From: DATBLE01 sp963808815
Lineage (GTDB): Bacteria > Actinomycetota > Thermoleophilia > Gaiellales > Gaiellaceae
NCBI GenBank assembly: GCA_963808815.1
Contig: CAWEGI010000014.1
Coordinates: 347,207 to 411,206 of the forward strand
Direction: 5' to 3'
DNA: 64,000 nucleotides
The notes under the pieces are model-generated. The model was not told the origin of the DNA and searched no databases. It saw nothing but the letters and a program-made list of their open reading frames with translations. Position 1 is the stretch's first letter; each line of letters begins with the position of its first letter. Of the stretch, positions 16,887 to 25,418 are shown piece by piece. Position numbers and translations under genes: made by a program.

Positions 16887-17726
16887 TCAGCTGCGCGCCG
16901 CGAAGCCGAAGTCCAGCAGCTTCTTGACGTCGCCGTACATGTCGTCGGCGCCGAGCACGACGGCGATCAGATGCACCCCGCCCCGGCGGGCAGAGGCGAC
17001 GAGGCAGTGCTTGGCGAGCGTCGTCCAGCCGGTCTTCACCCCGTCGGCGCCGGGATAGGAGCCGAGCATGTGGTTGTGGTTCACATAGATCTTGGCGTAG
17101 GTCGGTGCCGCCCACGGCACGCGCTTGACGCGCGTGCGCACGACCGCCCGGAAGCGCGGGTTCCACATCGCATAGCGGGCGAGAGAGGCCATGTCCCAGG
17201 CGGTCGAGTAGTTGTCGCGGTCGAGGAGCCCGCTCGGGCTGCGGAAGTGCGAGTCCTTCAGGCCGAGCACCCTGGCCTTCTCGTTCATCAGCGCGACGAA
17301 GCGCGAACGGGAACCCCCAGCGCCGATCGCGAGCGCGAGCGCCGTGTCGTTCCCAGACATGAGCAGCGTCCCGTAGAAGAGCTTCCACGCCTCGACCTGC
17401 TCGCCCGGCCGTAGACCTTCCTTGAACGGCTGCACGCGTGTGACCGACTTGTCGACGGTGACGACGTCGTGAGGACGCAGCCGCTCCATCGCGACGATCG
17501 CGGTCATGATCTTCGTCGTCGAGGCGATCCGGAGCCGCCGGCGCTCGTCCTTGCCCCACAGCACCGAGCCGTCGTTCGCGTCGATCAGAATCGCCCCCTT
17601 CGCGGTGACCGCGATCCCGTGCGCCGAGAGCGCGCCCTCCTGGTGGACCAGCGGCTGGCGCTGCGCGGCGGCAGGCGACGCCACCACAATCGCGACCACG
17701 ATCGCGAGCAGGGAGAATCGGCGCAC
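16887..17726 (-). CDS. D-alanyl-D-alanine carboxypeptidase (PBP, peptidase S11)
   Basis: 279 residues starting at GTG 17726, giving a signal peptide (RRFSLLAIVVAIVVASPAAA). The three penicillin-binding motifs are present: STTK with catalytic Ser at about 69, SGN at about 124 and KTGW at about 231. It removes the terminal D-Ala of peptidoglycan stem peptides outside the membrane. The protein ends soon after the KTG domain, so the C-terminal beta domain and membrane anchor of PBP5 are absent, as in many actinobacterial S11 enzymes. Divergent from selA with 46 bases between the starts. Confidence 0.92.
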   Translation of the reverse strand: MRRFSLLAIVVAIVVASPAAAQRQPLVHQEGALSAHGIAVTAKGAILIDANDGSVLWGKDERRRLRIASTTKIMTAIVAMERLRPHDVVTVDKSVTRVQPFKEGLRPGEQVEAWKLFYGTLLMSGNDTALALAIGAGGSRSRFVALMNEKARVLGLKDSHFRSPSGLLDRDNYSTAWDMASLARYAMWNPRFRAVVRTRVKRVPWAAPTYAKIYVNHNHMLGSYPGADGVKTGWTTLAKHCLVASARRGGVHLIAVVLGADDMYGDVKKLLDFGFAARS

Positions 17727-17772
17727 GCGCCCAGGGTAGACCTCGAATCGGCGGATCAGGAACACTTCGATC

Positions 17773-19056
17773 GTGCAGCTGCGAGACCTCCCTTCGGTGG
17801 ACGAGCTTGCGCGCGGCGTGGACGACCCGCTGGCGGTCGATGCGGCCCGGCGCGTGATCGAGCGCGCCCGGGAGGAGATCCGGGCCGGGTCGGATCCCGG
17901 CGACCTGGGCGAGCGCCTGCGCGCCGAGCTCGAGGGCGCCCGACGGCCGCGGCTCCGCCGCGTGCTGAACGCGACCGGCGTGATCGTGCATACGAACCTC
18001 GGCCGCGCCCCGCTGCCCGAGGCTGCCGTCGAGCGCGTGCGCACCATTGCCTCCGGCTACTCGAACCTCGAGTACGACCTCGACGCCGGAGCACGGGGGT
18101 CGCGCCAGGACCACGTCGCCTCGGTCCTGCGCCGGCTGACCGGCGCCGAGGGAGCACTTGTCGTCAACAACAACGCCGCAGCCGTCCTGCTCGCGCTGGC
18201 GGCGCTCGCGGAAGGCCGCGAGGTGGTCGTCTCCCGCGGCGAGCTGCTCGAGATCGGCGACGGCTTCCGGATTCCCGACGTGCTGACCCGGTCCGGCGCC
18301 CGGCTCGTCGAGGTCGGCACGACGAACCGGACGCGCGCCGCCGACTACGAGCGAGCGATCGGCGGGGAGACCGCCCTCCTCCTGCGCGTGCACCAGTCGA
18401 ACTTCCGCGTCGTCGGCTTCACCGAACTCCCGTCGACCGCGGAGCTCGCCGCCGTCGCCGGCCGCCACACGCTCCCTCTCGTCGAAGACCTCGGCTCGGG
18501 CGCACTCCTGCCGCTCCACGACGAGCCGCAGGTGCGCGACGCGCTCGTTGCCGGTGCCGATCTCGTCTGCTTCTCCGGCGACAAGCTGCTCGGCGGCCCG
18601 CAGGGCGGGATCGTCGTCGGCCGGGCCGATCTGGTCGAGCGGCTCCGGCGCCATCCCCTCCAGCGCGCCCTGCGCGCCGACAAGCTGACCCTGGCCGCCC
18701 TCGAGGGGACGCTGACGCTGTACCTCGATCCCGAGCGCGCCCTGCGGGAGGTACCCGTGCTCCGCATGCTCGCCGAGCCGGCGGAGGCGATCCACGCCCG
18801 CGCGGGCCGCCTCGCGGAGCTCACCGGCGGCGCGGTCGAGGAGACGGTCGCCCGGGTGGGCGGCGGCGCGCTGCCGCTCGCCGAGCTGCCCAGCTTCGCC
18901 TGCTCGGTGGAGGAGGCCCTCGCCGCGCCCCTCCGGCAGGGCGAGCCGCCGGTGGTCGGCGTCGTCCGCGACGGTCGGCTCCTGCTCGACTGCCGCACGC
19001 TCGCCGACGCCGAGCTGGCCGAGGTCGCAGCCGCCGTCGCCCGCGCGCGCGGATGA
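17773..19056 (+). CDS. selA: Selenocysteine synthase, L-seryl-tRNA(Sec) selenium transferase
   Basis: 427 residues from GTG 17773. The family N-terminus (LRDLPSVDELAR) is followed by RRVLNATGVIVHTNLGRAPL, GYSNLEYDLDAGARGSR and the PLP-Lys segment CFSGDKLLGGPQGG. SelA is a PLP-dependent decameric enzyme that converts Ser-tRNA(Sec) to Sec-tRNA(Sec) using selenophosphate. The next genes are a 75-residue ORF and selB, overlapping by 4 and 10 bases, so this is a selenocysteine operon. No tRNA(Sec) gene or selD is found in the window. Confidence 0.96.
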   Translation: MQLRDLPSVDELARGVDDPLAVDAARRVIERAREEIRAGSDPGDLGERLRAELEGARRPRLRRVLNATGVIVHTNLGRAPLPEAAVERVRTIASGYSNLEYDLDAGARGSRQDHVASVLRRLTGAEGALVVNNNAAAVLLALAALAEGREVVVSRGELLEIGDGFRIPDVLTRSGARLVEVGTTNRTRAADYERAIGGETALLLRVHQSNFRVVGFTELPSTAELAAVAGRHTLPLVEDLGSGALLPLHDEPQVRDALVAGADLVCFSGDKLLGGPQGGIVVGRADLVERLRRHPLQRALRADKLTLAALEGTLTLYLDPERALREVPVLRMLAEPAEAIHARAGRLAELTGGAVEETVARVGGGALPLAELPSFACSVEEALAAPLRQGEPPVVGVVRDGRLLLDCRTLADAELAEVAAAVARARG

Positions 19057-19280
19057 GAGACGAAAGCGAGCACGAGGTCGACGCGGAAGGCGCCGGCGAC
19101 GTCCTGTGGCGGATCCTCTACGGGGCGATCGCGACGCGGGCCGCGGGGATCGTCGCGGGCCTCGGCGTTTTGTTCGCCGCCCGGGAACGAACCGAGCCCC
19201 AGTGGCGTCAGCTGATCGAAGGCGCAGGTCTCCAGGTCGATGCGATCGAGGACGGGCTGATCCAGGCCACATGCCGCTGA
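19053..19280 (+). CDS. Small protein between selA and selB, function unknown
   Basis: 75 residues. ATG 19053 overlaps the selA stop (ATGA) and the stop lies 10 bases inside selB, so tight coupling supports a real gene. An acidic N-terminus (RDESEHEVDAEGAGD) is followed by a hydrophobic stretch (ATRAAGIVAGLGVLFAA) that could be one membrane helix. The last 30 residues (ERTEPQWRQLIEGAGLQV) resemble the C-terminus of SAM-dependent O-methyltransferases, though the rest of such an enzyme is missing. It may be a remnant or a lineage-specific small protein of the selenocysteine system. I recognise no named family. Confidence 0.6.
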   Translation: MRDESEHEVDAEGAGDVLWRILYGAIATRAAGIVAGLGVLFAARERTEPQWRQLIEGAGLQVDAIEDGLIQATCR

Positions 19281-20920
19281 CCGTCGGCACAGCGGGTCAC
19301 ATCGACCACGGCAAGACATGGCTCGTCCGAGCCTTGACCGGTAAGGACACCGACCGGCTGCCCGAGGAGCAGGCGCGCGGGATCTCGATCGACCTCGGCT
19401 ATGCGCCGCTCGAGCTCCCCGACGGTCGCAGGCTCTCGCTCGTCGATGTGCCGGGCCACGAGCGCTTCGTCCGCAACATGGTCGCGGGCGCGACCGGGAT
19501 CGACCTCTTCCTGCTCGTGATCGACGCCGCCGAGGGGGCACGGCCGCAGACCCACGAACACCTCGCGATCCTGCGGCTGCTCGGGATCGACCATGGCGTG
19601 GTCGCGGTGACGAAGGCAGACGCCGTCGACGAGGAGACGCTGGAACTGGCGCTCGCCGAGGCGGGCGAGCTCGTGCCCGAGGCCGAGGCCGTCGCCGTCA
19701 GCGCAAAGACGGGCGCCGGGCTGGACGAGCTGCGGGCCGCGCTCGCCCGGGCCGCGGACGGCGTCGACCGAGCGCACGACGACGGAGCCGCACGCCTCTA
19801 CGTGGACCGTGTTTTCACGCTCCGCGGGATCGGCACAGTGGTGACTGGCACGCTCTGGTCCGGGACGATCGGCGAGGGCGACGAGCTGCGGGTCGAGCCG
19901 CAAGGCCTGGACGTGCGCGTGCGCAGCGTGCAGGTGCACGACCGCTCGGTCGAGCGGGCCGAGGCGGGCCAGCGCGTCGCCGTGGCGCTCCCCGGCATCG
20001 ACCGCGACCGGATCGCGCGCGGGGACGCGCTGGTCGCGGCCGGGGCGTTCCCGGTCACGTACCGCCTGGACGTAGCGCTCGAGGAGCTGGAGGACGTTCC
20101 CGCCGCGGTCACGGTTCACGTCGGCACGGCGGATGTCCCGGCCCGGGTGGCTCGAAGCGGTCGGTACGCGCAGCTGCGGCTGGAGCGACCGCTGGTCGCG
20201 GCCCGGGGCGACCGCGTCGTCCTCCGTACACGCTCGACCGTGGGCGGGGGCGTCGTGCTCGATCCCCTGCCGCCGCGCCGCCTCGATGCCGACCGGCTCG
20301 AACGCATCGAGCGCGGCGAAATCGGAGCGACGGTCTACGCCCCGGTCCGGATCGAGACGCTGAGCCACCTCGGCGAGCTCGAGGGGGTCGAGCGCGCCGG
20401 CGACTGGGTCTTCTCGCCCGACTGGCTGGAGGAGCTGCGCGAACAGACGACGGCCAAGCTCGCGAAGGCCGACCCGCGCGACCCCGGCATCGACGCACCC
20501 TCGGCGCCGTGGGCGGCGGCGATCGTGCCGTTGCTCGGGCTGGAGCGGCGCGGCTCGCGGCTCTACGTGCCGGGCGCGACCGCGCAGACCGAGGGCGCCG
20601 ACGAGCTGCTCGCCGGGCTCGAGGAGTCGGGGTTGACGCCGGTCAAGGTCGGCGACGCCGGGCTCGCGCGCGCGCTCGAGCAGGAGGGCAAGCTCGTCCG
20701 GCTCGGCGGCGACGAGGTGGTGGGCGCCGCCGCGTACGAGCGCGCACGGGCGGCGCTGGTCGAGGAGTGCACAGCGGCCGGCGGGATCACCCTCGCGCGC
20801 TTCCGCGACCTGCTCGGGATCGGGCGCCGCGTGGCACAACTCCTGCTCGAACGCTTCGACGCCGACGGCGTCACCCGCCGGGTCGGCGACCGTCGCGTCC
20901 TTCGCCGCGCCGCTCGATGA
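19271..20920 (+). CDS. selB: Selenocysteine-specific elongation factor
   Basis: 549 residues from ATG 19271. The GTPase domain shows G1 GHIDHGKT, G3 DVPGHERF, G4 TKAD and a G5-like SAKTG. Domains II-III follow (RGIGTVVTGTLWSG), then a C-terminal winged-helix region (about residues 350-549) ending GVTRRVGDRRVLR, which in SelB binds the SECIS hairpin. It delivers Sec-tRNA to ribosomes at UGA codons. Domain order and length fit bacterial SelB, on the short side. The stop overlaps the ATG of the NfeD-like gene. Confidence 0.95.
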   Translation: MPLTVGTAGHIDHGKTWLVRALTGKDTDRLPEEQARGISIDLGYAPLELPDGRRLSLVDVPGHERFVRNMVAGATGIDLFLLVIDAAEGARPQTHEHLAILRLLGIDHGVVAVTKADAVDEETLELALAEAGELVPEAEAVAVSAKTGAGLDELRAALARAADGVDRAHDDGAARLYVDRVFTLRGIGTVVTGTLWSGTIGEGDELRVEPQGLDVRVRSVQVHDRSVERAEAGQRVAVALPGIDRDRIARGDALVAAGAFPVTYRLDVALEELEDVPAAVTVHVGTADVPARVARSGRYAQLRLERPLVAARGDRVVLRTRSTVGGGVVLDPLPPRRLDADRLERIERGEIGATVYAPVRIETLSHLGELEGVERAGDWVFSPDWLEELREQTTAKLAKADPRDPGIDAPSAPWAAAIVPLLGLERRGSRLYVPGATAQTEGADELLAGLEESGLTPVKVGDAGLARALEQEGKLVRLGGDEVVGAAAYERARAALVEECTAAGGITLARFRDLLGIGRRVAQLLLERFDADGVTRRVGDRRVLRRAAR

Positions 20921-21252
20921 CCTTCTGGATTGCGCTTGCGCTCGTCCTCCTGCACGTCGTCGAGGGCGGCTGGGCAATCGCATTGCTGATCGGCACGGGC
21001 GTGTTCGAGATCTCGCAGACCGGCTTCTGGTTCTGGCACACGACGCGCCACGCGGCCCAGGTCGGCGCCGAGACGATGCTGGGGCGGGTGGTCGAGGTCG
21101 CACAGGAGTGCCGCCCGGTCGGATACGTCCGCGTGCAGGGCGAGCTGTGGCGGGCCCGGTGCGACGAGGGCGCGGAGCCCGGCGCGCGCGTGCGCGTCAC
21201 CGGCCGTGACGGGCTGCTGCTGACGGTGACCCGTGAGCCTGCGGCGGGCTGA
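20917..21252 (+). CDS. NfeD-like short membrane protein
   Basis: 111 residues from ATG 20917, overlapping the selB stop. Two closely spaced membrane helices (WIALALVLLHVVEGGWAIAL and the following GTGVFEISQTGFWFW region) precede a small beta-rich domain (GRVVEVAQECRPVGYVRVQG) matching the OB-fold C-terminal domain of NfeD proteins. NfeD proteins usually partner SPFH/stomatin proteins in membrane microdomains; no partner is nearby. It overlaps the GH88 gene start by 20 bases. The link to selenocysteine is probably only operon hitch-hiking (inference). Confidence 0.72.
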   Translation: MTFWIALALVLLHVVEGGWAIALLIGTGVFEISQTGFWFWHTTRHAAQVGAETMLGRVVEVAQECRPVGYVRVQGELWRARCDEGAEPGARVRVTGRDGLLLTVTREPAAG

Positions 21253-22285
21253 GGCTCTCGCGCGCCGGATCGCGCCCCGCGACGGGCTGCTGCCGCACGT
21301 CACGGGTGAGGACGGCCGCTGGGAGCTGCTCTCGCCGCTCGACGCCGAGGACGCCGCGCTGACGGGGCTCCCGTGGACGGGCGGTTTCGTCGCCGGGCAG
21401 CTCTGGCTCGCCGGCGAGCACGAGCGCGCTGCAGTGGTCACCGACCTGCTTCGCCCGCGCGCCGCGCAGCCGACGACGCACGATCTCGGGTTCCTCTTCT
21501 GGCCGTCCGCCGTGCTGGGGCTCTGTGCGACTGACGACGACTGCTACCGCGTGCTCGGGCTGCGGGCGGCGGCAGCGCTTGCCGAGCGGGCGCTCCCGAA
21601 CGGGGTGATCCAGGTGATCGGCGCTCTCGACGATCCGGAGCACCGTGGGCGGACGATCGTCGACACCTGGCCGAACCTGCTGCTGCTCTGGTGGGCGGAG
21701 CGCCAGGGGATGGCCGGCGCTGCCGACGCGGCCGCCGCGCACCTCGAAGCGACCCTGCCGGCGCTCCTCCGCGACGACGGCTCGACCTTCCACGCCGCCC
21801 GGCTCGCCGACGACGGCGCCGTGCTCGAGCAGGGGACGATCAACGGCTTCGCTGCCGGCTCGACCTGGGCGCGGGGCCAGGCCTGGGCGATGCACGGACT
21901 CGCGAGCGCCCACCGGGCCACCGGCGGCTATCGCGACGAGGCCGAGCGGACGGCCGGCTGGTTCCTCGACCAGCTGGCGGACGACCTCGTGCCGCCGTGG
22001 GACTTCGCTGCGCCCGCGGGCGGCCCGCTCGACGCCTCTGCGGGCGCGATCGCAGCATCTGCGCTGCTCGAGCTGGGCTGGGAGGAGGATGCGCGGCGTC
22101 TCGTGGGCGCGCTCGTCACGACCTGCCTGAACCCGGGCGACGCCGACGGAGTCCTCCTGCACTGCTGTTACCGGCAGCCGATCGGCCACGGGCTCGACTG
22201 CGCGACCGTCTGGGGCGACTTCTTCCTGCTCGACGCCCTGAAACGGATCGAGGCGCCCGACAGGCGCCTCGATCCGTTGAGCTGA
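21233..22285 (+). CDS. Glycoside hydrolase family 88-like (unsaturated glucuronyl hydrolase type)
   Basis: 350 residues from GTG 21233. An (alpha/alpha)6-barrel pattern is visible with GH88/GH105-like segments: RTIVDTWPNLLLLWWA (the region of one catalytic Asp), INGFAAGSTWARGQAWAMHG, LDASAGAIAASALLEL and a final TVWGDFFLLDAL. Such enzymes remove unsaturated uronic acids made by polysaccharide lyases. No lyase or uronate pathway is nearby and there is no signal peptide, so it acts in the cytoplasm. The last 15 codons contain a perfect 16-base-pair hairpin. The 20-base overlap with the NfeD-like gene suggests co-translation. Confidence 0.83.
   Translation: MSLRRAEALARRIAPRDGLLPHVTGEDGRWELLSPLDAEDAALTGLPWTGGFVAGQLWLAGEHERAAVVTDLLRPRAAQPTTHDLGFLFWPSAVLGLCATDDDCYRVLGLRAAAALAERALPNGVIQVIGALDDPEHRGRTIVDTWPNLLLLWWAERQGMAGAADAAAAHLEATLPALLRDDGSTFHAARLADDGAVLEQGTINGFAAGSTWARGQAWAMHGLASAHRATGGYRDEAERTAGWFLDQLADDLVPPWDFAAPAGGPLDASAGAIAASALLELGWEEDARRLVGALVTTCLNPGDADGVLLHCCYRQPIGHGLDCATVWGDFFLLDALKRIEAPDRRLDPLS
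22242..22278 (+). terminator. 16-base-pair hairpin inside the end of the GH88 gene
   Basis: AACGGATCGAGGCGCC (22242-22257) and GGCGCCTCGATCCGTT (22263-22278) are exact inverted repeats around a 5-base loop. The hairpin ends 7 bases before the TGA and about 17 bases before the convergent stop. Position between convergent genes suggests a coding-embedded terminator; there is no T tract downstream. Confidence 0.7.
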
Positions 22286-22294
22286 GACCGCCTG

Positions 22295-22750
22295 CTACGC
22301 GGCCGGCGGCTCTGCCGGCGGCGGCGACTCGGGCGGCGCCTTGGTCAGGTTGACCTCGGTCGGCTCGTCTCCCGCATACCTGAGATAGCCGCCGCCCGCG
22401 ATCACGATCGCGAGGATCAGCCCGATCCAGGCCGGCCAGTGCCGGAACTCGTTGTCGACCAGGAACTTGATGATCGTGAAGAGCAGCACGCCCGCCGCCA
22501 GGCCGGCGGTGAGCAGCGCCCCCTTGAACGGCAGCTCGAGCTTCACGGCGAAGATCTGCGTCGCCTCCCAGACCACGAGCGCGATGGTGAGGAGTCCGAC
22601 CAGCACCCCCCACCCGTGCCAGCCGCTGCGACCCGCGCTTCCGAGGGGCGTGCTGACCTGCTGCCAGTCGAAGAACAGGAAGATGAAGAGCAGCAGGCCA
22701 CCCCAGGCGATCAGGTGGGACGAGCGGCTCATCGCTTTCAGATGATCCAT
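22295..22750 (-). CDS. Four-helix membrane protein, function unknown
   Basis: 151 residues from ATG 22750, chosen because GGAGG lies about 7 bases upstream; an extension to 22795 is possible but adds only a basic tail. Four hydrophobic segments are visible (LIAWGGLLLFIFLFFDW, VLVGLLTIALVVWEA, GALLTAGLAAGVLLFTIIKF, WIGLILAIVIAGGGY). A Pro/Glu-rich cytosolic end follows. It is followed upstream on the same strand by the YihY-type gene 97 bases away, so the two may be co-transcribed. It resembles the small uncharacterised membrane proteins common in actinobacteria, but I cannot assign a function. Confidence 0.78.
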   Translation of the reverse strand: MDHLKAMSRSSHLIAWGGLLLFIFLFFDWQQVSTPLGSAGRSGWHGWGVLVGLLTIALVVWEATQIFAVKLELPFKGALLTAGLAAGVLLFTIIKFLVDNEFRHWPAWIGLILAIVIAGGGYLRYAGDEPTEVNLTKAPPESPPPAEPPAA

Positions 22751-22846
22751 CCGAGGCCTCCGAGGACGATTGACGGTGCGCTGTTCGAGGACCAACGCAT
22801 AGGTCCTTCTCCGGCAGCAAGACAGGCGAGCCGGACGGAGCTGTGC

Positions 22847-23752
22847 TCAGGCCGTCCTCTGGGCCCGGGCCTCTGCCTCGACCTCGGCCCCCGCCGACTC
22901 CCCGCGATCCTGGCCGCGGGCACGCTCGGACTCGGCGTTCACCTCGGCCCCCAGGAGAATGGCCAGGGCAGTCAGCCACAGCCAGGTGAGCAGGATCACG
23001 ACCGCCGCCAGCGCACCCCAGGTCTTGTTGTACGAGCCGAATCTGCTCACATAGAACGAGAAGAGCCCGGAGAGCGCGAGCCAAACGACCATCGCGAAGC
23101 CCGCGCCGAACGTGAAGACACGCCAGCGCGGCTGCTCGACGTTCGGCCCCAGGTAGTACATGCCCGCGAAGGCGATCAGCACCCCGACGATCAGGATCGG
23201 CCATTGCGCCGTCCACCAGAGCCACGAGACGACCGTGTGCTGGCCGACCGCGTCGCCGACCCAGTTGATCAGTTGCGGCCCGAGCACGAGCAGGCCGAAG
23301 ACGAGCAGGACGCCCAGGCCGGCGAACCCGACCATCTTCAGCGCCGTCAGCCGCTTCCTGACGAACCCACGCGTCTCTTCGCGGTCGTAGACGACGTTCA
23401 GGCCCCACATCAGGGTCTGCATCGCGCCGGTGACCGACCAGAGCCCCAGCAGGATCCCGATCACGAGCACGCTGATCCCCGTTCCCGTGTTGCCCGTCAT
23501 GCGGGTCAGGCTGTCCTGGATCAGCTGCTGAGCCTGAGCGGGAACGACGTTCCCGAGCCGGTCGACCAGCCTGCTGACATCGCTCGGGTTGCCGACGAGC
23601 GCGAAGATCCCGACCGCGACCAACAGCACCGACGGGATCGCGAGGAAGGCGTAGTAGGCGAGCGCGGCTGCGATGTTCGTCAGGTTGTGCTCGCCGATCC
23701 CCTTGAACGCCCGCTTGAGGACGGCGAGGTGGCCGCCGCCGGTCATCGACAT
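22847..23752 (-). CDS. YihY/BrkB-type inner membrane protein
   Basis: 301 residues from ATG 23752 (GGAG about 6 bases upstream); starts at 23818 or 23911 are possible. Six membrane helices and family landmarks are present: LTNIAAALAYYAFLAIPSVL at the start, RFGSYNKTWGALAAVVILLTW and LTALAILLGAEVNAE near the end. The family was once called RNase BN by mistake; its role is still unclear, with transport or flippase-like functions proposed. The tail after LLGAEVNAE is acidic and Ala-rich. It is divergent from the flavoenzyme gene with about 140 bases between starts. Confidence 0.9.
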   Translation of the reverse strand: MSMTGGGHLAVLKRAFKGIGEHNLTNIAAALAYYAFLAIPSVLLVAVGIFALVGNPSDVSRLVDRLGNVVPAQAQQLIQDSLTRMTGNTGTGISVLVIGILLGLWSVTGAMQTLMWGLNVVYDREETRGFVRKRLTALKMVGFAGLGVLLVFGLLVLGPQLINWVGDAVGQHTVVSWLWWTAQWPILIVGVLIAFAGMYYLGPNVEQPRWRVFTFGAGFAMVVWLALSGLFSFYVSRFGSYNKTWGALAAVVILLTWLWLTALAILLGAEVNAESERARGQDRGESAGAEVEAEARAQRTA

Positions 23753-23895
23753 CGCCCGCTCCGGCTTCCACGGCGCGCGATCGGTGAAACGAATGGCCGG
23801 TGTTGCCGGACCCGGCATCCGGAAGGGCGTAACGTCCGTAGAGACGGCAACGTCGATACGAGCGGACGCCGGAATTCGGCGAGAGGAGGTTGGAA

Positions 23896-25311
23896 ATGGC
23901 GAGTGCACCACCCACCGTGGCGGGCCTCGACGCGGAAGCGGTCGACGCCTTCGTCGCGGGGATCCGCGGACGGGTTCTGAGGCCCGAAGAGGACGGCTAC
24001 GACGAGGCGAGGGCGATCTGGAACGGGCTGATCGACCGACGGCCGGCGATGATCGTCCAGTGCACGGGCGCGGCGGACGTCGTCGACGCGGTCGACTTCG
24101 CCCGCGAGCACCAGCTCCCCCTGTCGATCAAGGGCGGCGGCCACAACGTCGCCGGTAACGCCGTCAACGACGACGGCCTGGTGATCGACCTGTCGCAGAT
24201 GCGCGGCGTGCACGTCGATCCGGCCACCGGAATCGTCCGCGCAGAGGGCGGCGCAACCTGGGGCGACTGCGACCGGGAGTCGCAGCTTCATGGCCTGGCG
24301 GTTCCGGGCGGCGTGGTCTCCACCACGGGCATCGGCGGACTGACCCTGCACGGGGGCGTCGGCCATCTCCGGCGGAAGTATGGGCTCTCGATCGACAATC
24401 TGCTGTCGGTCGACATCGTCACCGCCGACGGGCAGCTGAAACGGGCGAGCGCGACCGAGAACGAGGACCTGTTCTGGGCCGTGCGTGGCGCGGGGAGCAA
24501 CTTCGGCGTGGTGACGTCGTTCGAGTTCCAGGCGCATCCGGTCGGCCCGCAGGTGATGGTCGGCGCGATCTTCTACCCGCTCGAGCAGGCGCGCACGGTG
24601 ATACCGGCCTGGCGCGACTACATGGCCTCGGCACCCGATGAGCTCAGCTCGATCGTACTCTGCTGGAGCATCCCACCGGGCGAGCCGTTCCCGGCCGAGC
24701 ACCACGGCGCCCCCGTCTGCGTGGTGGCCGCCGTCTACTCGGGCTCGCCGGAGGACGGCGAGGCGGTGGTGCAGCCGCTCCGCGAGCTCGCCACGCCGCT
24801 GATCGACCTGAGCGGCCCCTGGCCGTGGGTCGGCCTGCAGAGCGGCTTCGACGCCCTGTTCCCGAAGGGCGGCCTGTACTACTGGAAGTCGAAGGCGCTG
24901 GCCGAGCTCACCGACATAGCGATCGACGAGATCATCGGCTACGGCGAGCGGCGCCCGACGCCGATCACGGACATCGTCATCTGGCACCACGGCGGCGCGA
25001 TGAGCCGCGTCGGCGAGCCCGACACCGCCTACGGCGGCCGGGACGCGGGTTTCCTGGTCACCGGCGAGGTCAGCTGGAGCGACCCGGCGCAGAGCGAAGA
25101 GGCGATCGCGTGGGGCCGTGAGTTCTGGAACGCGATGGACAAGCACTCCACGGGCGGGCTGTACCTCAACTTCCCGGGGTTCGGCGAGGAGAAGGAAGAC
25201 CTCGTCCGCGCCGGGTACGGAGCGAACTACGAGCGGCTGGCCCGGCTCAAGGCCGAGTACGACCCGGACAACCTGTTCCGGATGAACCTGAACATCACAC
25301 CGGCCGCGTAG
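23896..25311 (+). CDS. FAD-binding oxidoreductase, VAO/berberine-bridge-like
   Basis: 471 residues from ATG 23896, with GAGGAGG 9 bases upstream. The FAD-binding PCMH domain has SIKGGGHNVAGNAV, whose His normally carries covalent FAD. The second covalent site (Cys) of bicovalent members is replaced by GVVSTTGIGG, so mono-covalent attachment is expected (inference). The berberine-bridge C-terminal domain ends in YDPDNLFRMNLNI, typical of the family. No signal peptide. Members oxidise sugars, lactones or alkaloid-like substrates using O2 or another acceptor; the substrate here is unknown. A 12-base-pair hairpin follows the stop. Confidence 0.92.
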   Translation: MASAPPTVAGLDAEAVDAFVAGIRGRVLRPEEDGYDEARAIWNGLIDRRPAMIVQCTGAADVVDAVDFAREHQLPLSIKGGGHNVAGNAVNDDGLVIDLSQMRGVHVDPATGIVRAEGGATWGDCDRESQLHGLAVPGGVVSTTGIGGLTLHGGVGHLRRKYGLSIDNLLSVDIVTADGQLKRASATENEDLFWAVRGAGSNFGVVTSFEFQAHPVGPQVMVGAIFYPLEQARTVIPAWRDYMASAPDELSSIVLCWSIPPGEPFPAEHHGAPVCVVAAVYSGSPEDGEAVVQPLRELATPLIDLSGPWPWVGLQSGFDALFPKGGLYYWKSKALAELTDIAIDEIIGYGERRPTPITDIVIWHHGGAMSRVGEPDTAYGGRDAGFLVTGEVSWSDPAQSEEAIAWGREFWNAMDKHSTGGLYLNFPGFGEEKEDLVRAGYGANYERLARLKAEYDPDNLFRMNLNITPAA

Positions 25312-25317
25312 GCGTGG

Positions 25318-25354
25318 CGGGTCGCCGCGTGGCCTCCGGGCCCGCGGCGACCCG
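25318..25354 (+). terminator. GC-rich hairpin after the flavoenzyme gene
   Basis: CGGGTCGCCGCG (25318-25329) pairs exactly with CGCGGCGACCCG (25343-25354) around a 13-base loop. It starts 7 bases after the stop codon. No T tract follows, so its strength as a terminator is uncertain. Confidence 0.6.
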
Positions 25355-25418
25355 TGGCGACCGACCCTCCCAGTACCTTCCTGCCGGTGGAGGCAGCGCC
25401 CGGGCGGGGCACGTGAAC

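Noticed and set aside
17726..22285. A tRNA(Sec) gene within the selenocysteine cluster
   Set aside because: All genes from selA to GH88 overlap, so no roughly 95-base gap exists, and no long-acceptor tRNA fold or TTCGA arm is visible nearby.
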